Source of the DNA: Rhizobiaceae bacterium
Lineage (GTDB): Bacteria; Pseudomonadota; Alphaproteobacteria; Rhizobiales; Rhizobiaceae
NCBI GenBank assembly: GCA_913776675.1
Contig: CAJYRE010000225.1
Location: 1-7,870 of the forward strand
Direction: 5' to 3'
Length of the DNA: 7,870 nt
Part shown: positions 7,475 to 7,870 of the stretch, one piece after another
Numbering within the stretch: the stretch's first letter is position 1
Layout: each line of letters starts with the position of its first letter
Program-made: the position numbers and the translations under genes
Notes under the pieces: model-generated
The model's database searches: none
What the model was told of the DNA's origin: nothing
Seen by the model: only the letters and a program-made list of their open reading frames with translations

Positions 7475-7870
7475 ATGCTGCGACGTCTCTATGACTGGAC
7501 CATGTCGCTTGCCTCTCGCAAATCGGCGGAAGTCTGGCTTGGCATCATCTCCTTTGTTGAAAGCTCGGTGTTTCTGGTGCCAGCCGATGTGCTGTTTTTG
7601 CCGATGGCATTGGCCAAGCCGGAAAAAGTCTGGCGCTATGCTGTCATTGCTACCATCACCTCGGTTCTGGGTGGCATTGCCGGCTGGGTGCTGGGTTATT
7701 ACGCCTATGAAAGTCTGGCGCGACCGATTCTGGAATTTTATGGCAAGGCTGAAGCCTTTGATCAGCTCCGGCAATCCGTCAATTATGAAACCATTGTGCT
7801 GCTGCTGGTCACATCCGGCCTTGCGCATCTGCCGCCTATCAAGATTGTCACCATTCTGTCCGGCGTGGTG
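7475..7870 (+). CDS. YqaA/DedA-like inner-membrane protein, 3' part missing
   Basis: The first 132 codons of an open frame run past the right edge of the window. The start MLRRLYDWTMSLASRKSAE is an amphipathic/basic lead-in, followed by hydrophobic segments at about residues 20-50 (with SFVESSVFLVPADVLFLPM), 55-80 (AVIATITSVLGGIAGWVLGYY) and 108-132 (IVLLLVTSGLAHLPPIKIV). The ESS..P.D pattern in the first segment and the glycine-rich second segment are typical of YqaA, a branch of the DedA/SNARE-associated membrane protein superfamily, whose studied members act in lipid carrier recycling or membrane homeostasis. The role of YqaA itself is poorly defined. The start is supported by AAAGGA (7463-7468), 6 bases before the ATG. 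In related rhizobia I recall a disulfide-bond protein gene (dsbB) following, but that would lie outside this window. The opposite strand is also open here, but has no such signals. Confidence 0.88.
   Translation, partial: MLRRLYDWTMSLASRKSAEVWLGIISFVESSVFLVPADVLFLPMALAKPEKVWRYAVIATITSVLGGIAGWVLGYYAYESLARPILEFYGKAEAFDQLRQSVNYETIVLLLVTSGLAHLPPIKIVTILSGVV

Noticed and set aside
7319..7828. A 169-codon minus-strand frame over the YqaA-like gene
   Set aside because: The plus-strand frame has a ribosome binding site, membrane segments and family motifs; the minus frame has none.

Overview
The window looks like chromosomal DNA from an alphaproteobacterium of the Rhizobiaceae, most likely an Agrobacterium, Allorhizobium or Rhizobium species. 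This rests on the alphaproteobacterial character of the proteins, the moderately GC-rich coding style, and above all a composite palindromic repeat at about 5215-5405. Its arms (a GCATTTCC...GGAAATGC hairpin with GGAAAA/TTTTCC inside) look like the intergenic mosaic elements (RIME type) of rhizobia. The species call is an inference; no database was searched.

Layout from left to right. (1) The last 737 codons of secA, the ATPase of the Sec protein export machinery, end at 2216 with the zinc-binding tail intact and are followed by a strong intrinsic terminator (2243-2274). (2) A 278-base leader (2217-2494) holds the terminator and one AT-rich inverted repeat but no gene. (3) Two overlapping plus-strand genes follow: a polytopic Wzx/MATE-like polysaccharide flippase (2495-3898) and a BioF2/CelD-type GNAT acyltransferase (3891-5177). 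Their 8-base overlap suggests one transcript and translational coupling, and a shared role in making or modifying a surface polysaccharide. (4) The repeat element occupies the gap where this operon meets a convergent gene. (5) A minus-strand gene for an AMP-forming acyl-CoA synthetase (5416-7050) has all the adenylation motifs. (6) A minus-strand tRNA-Leu with anticodon CAA (7164-7248) has an encoded CCA end. (7) The first 132 codons of a YqaA/DedA-like membrane protein (7475 onward) run off the right edge.

The genes do not form one system. secA, the tRNA and the YqaA-like gene are housekeeping or widely conserved. The acyl-CoA synthetase stands alone. The flippase-acyltransferase pair is the only local functional unit, and it is the most interesting gene content because no glycosyltransferase or polymerase lies beside it. 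I found no CRISPR array, transposase, integrase, phage gene or toxin-antitoxin pair. No stretch longer than 300 bases lacks a gene.
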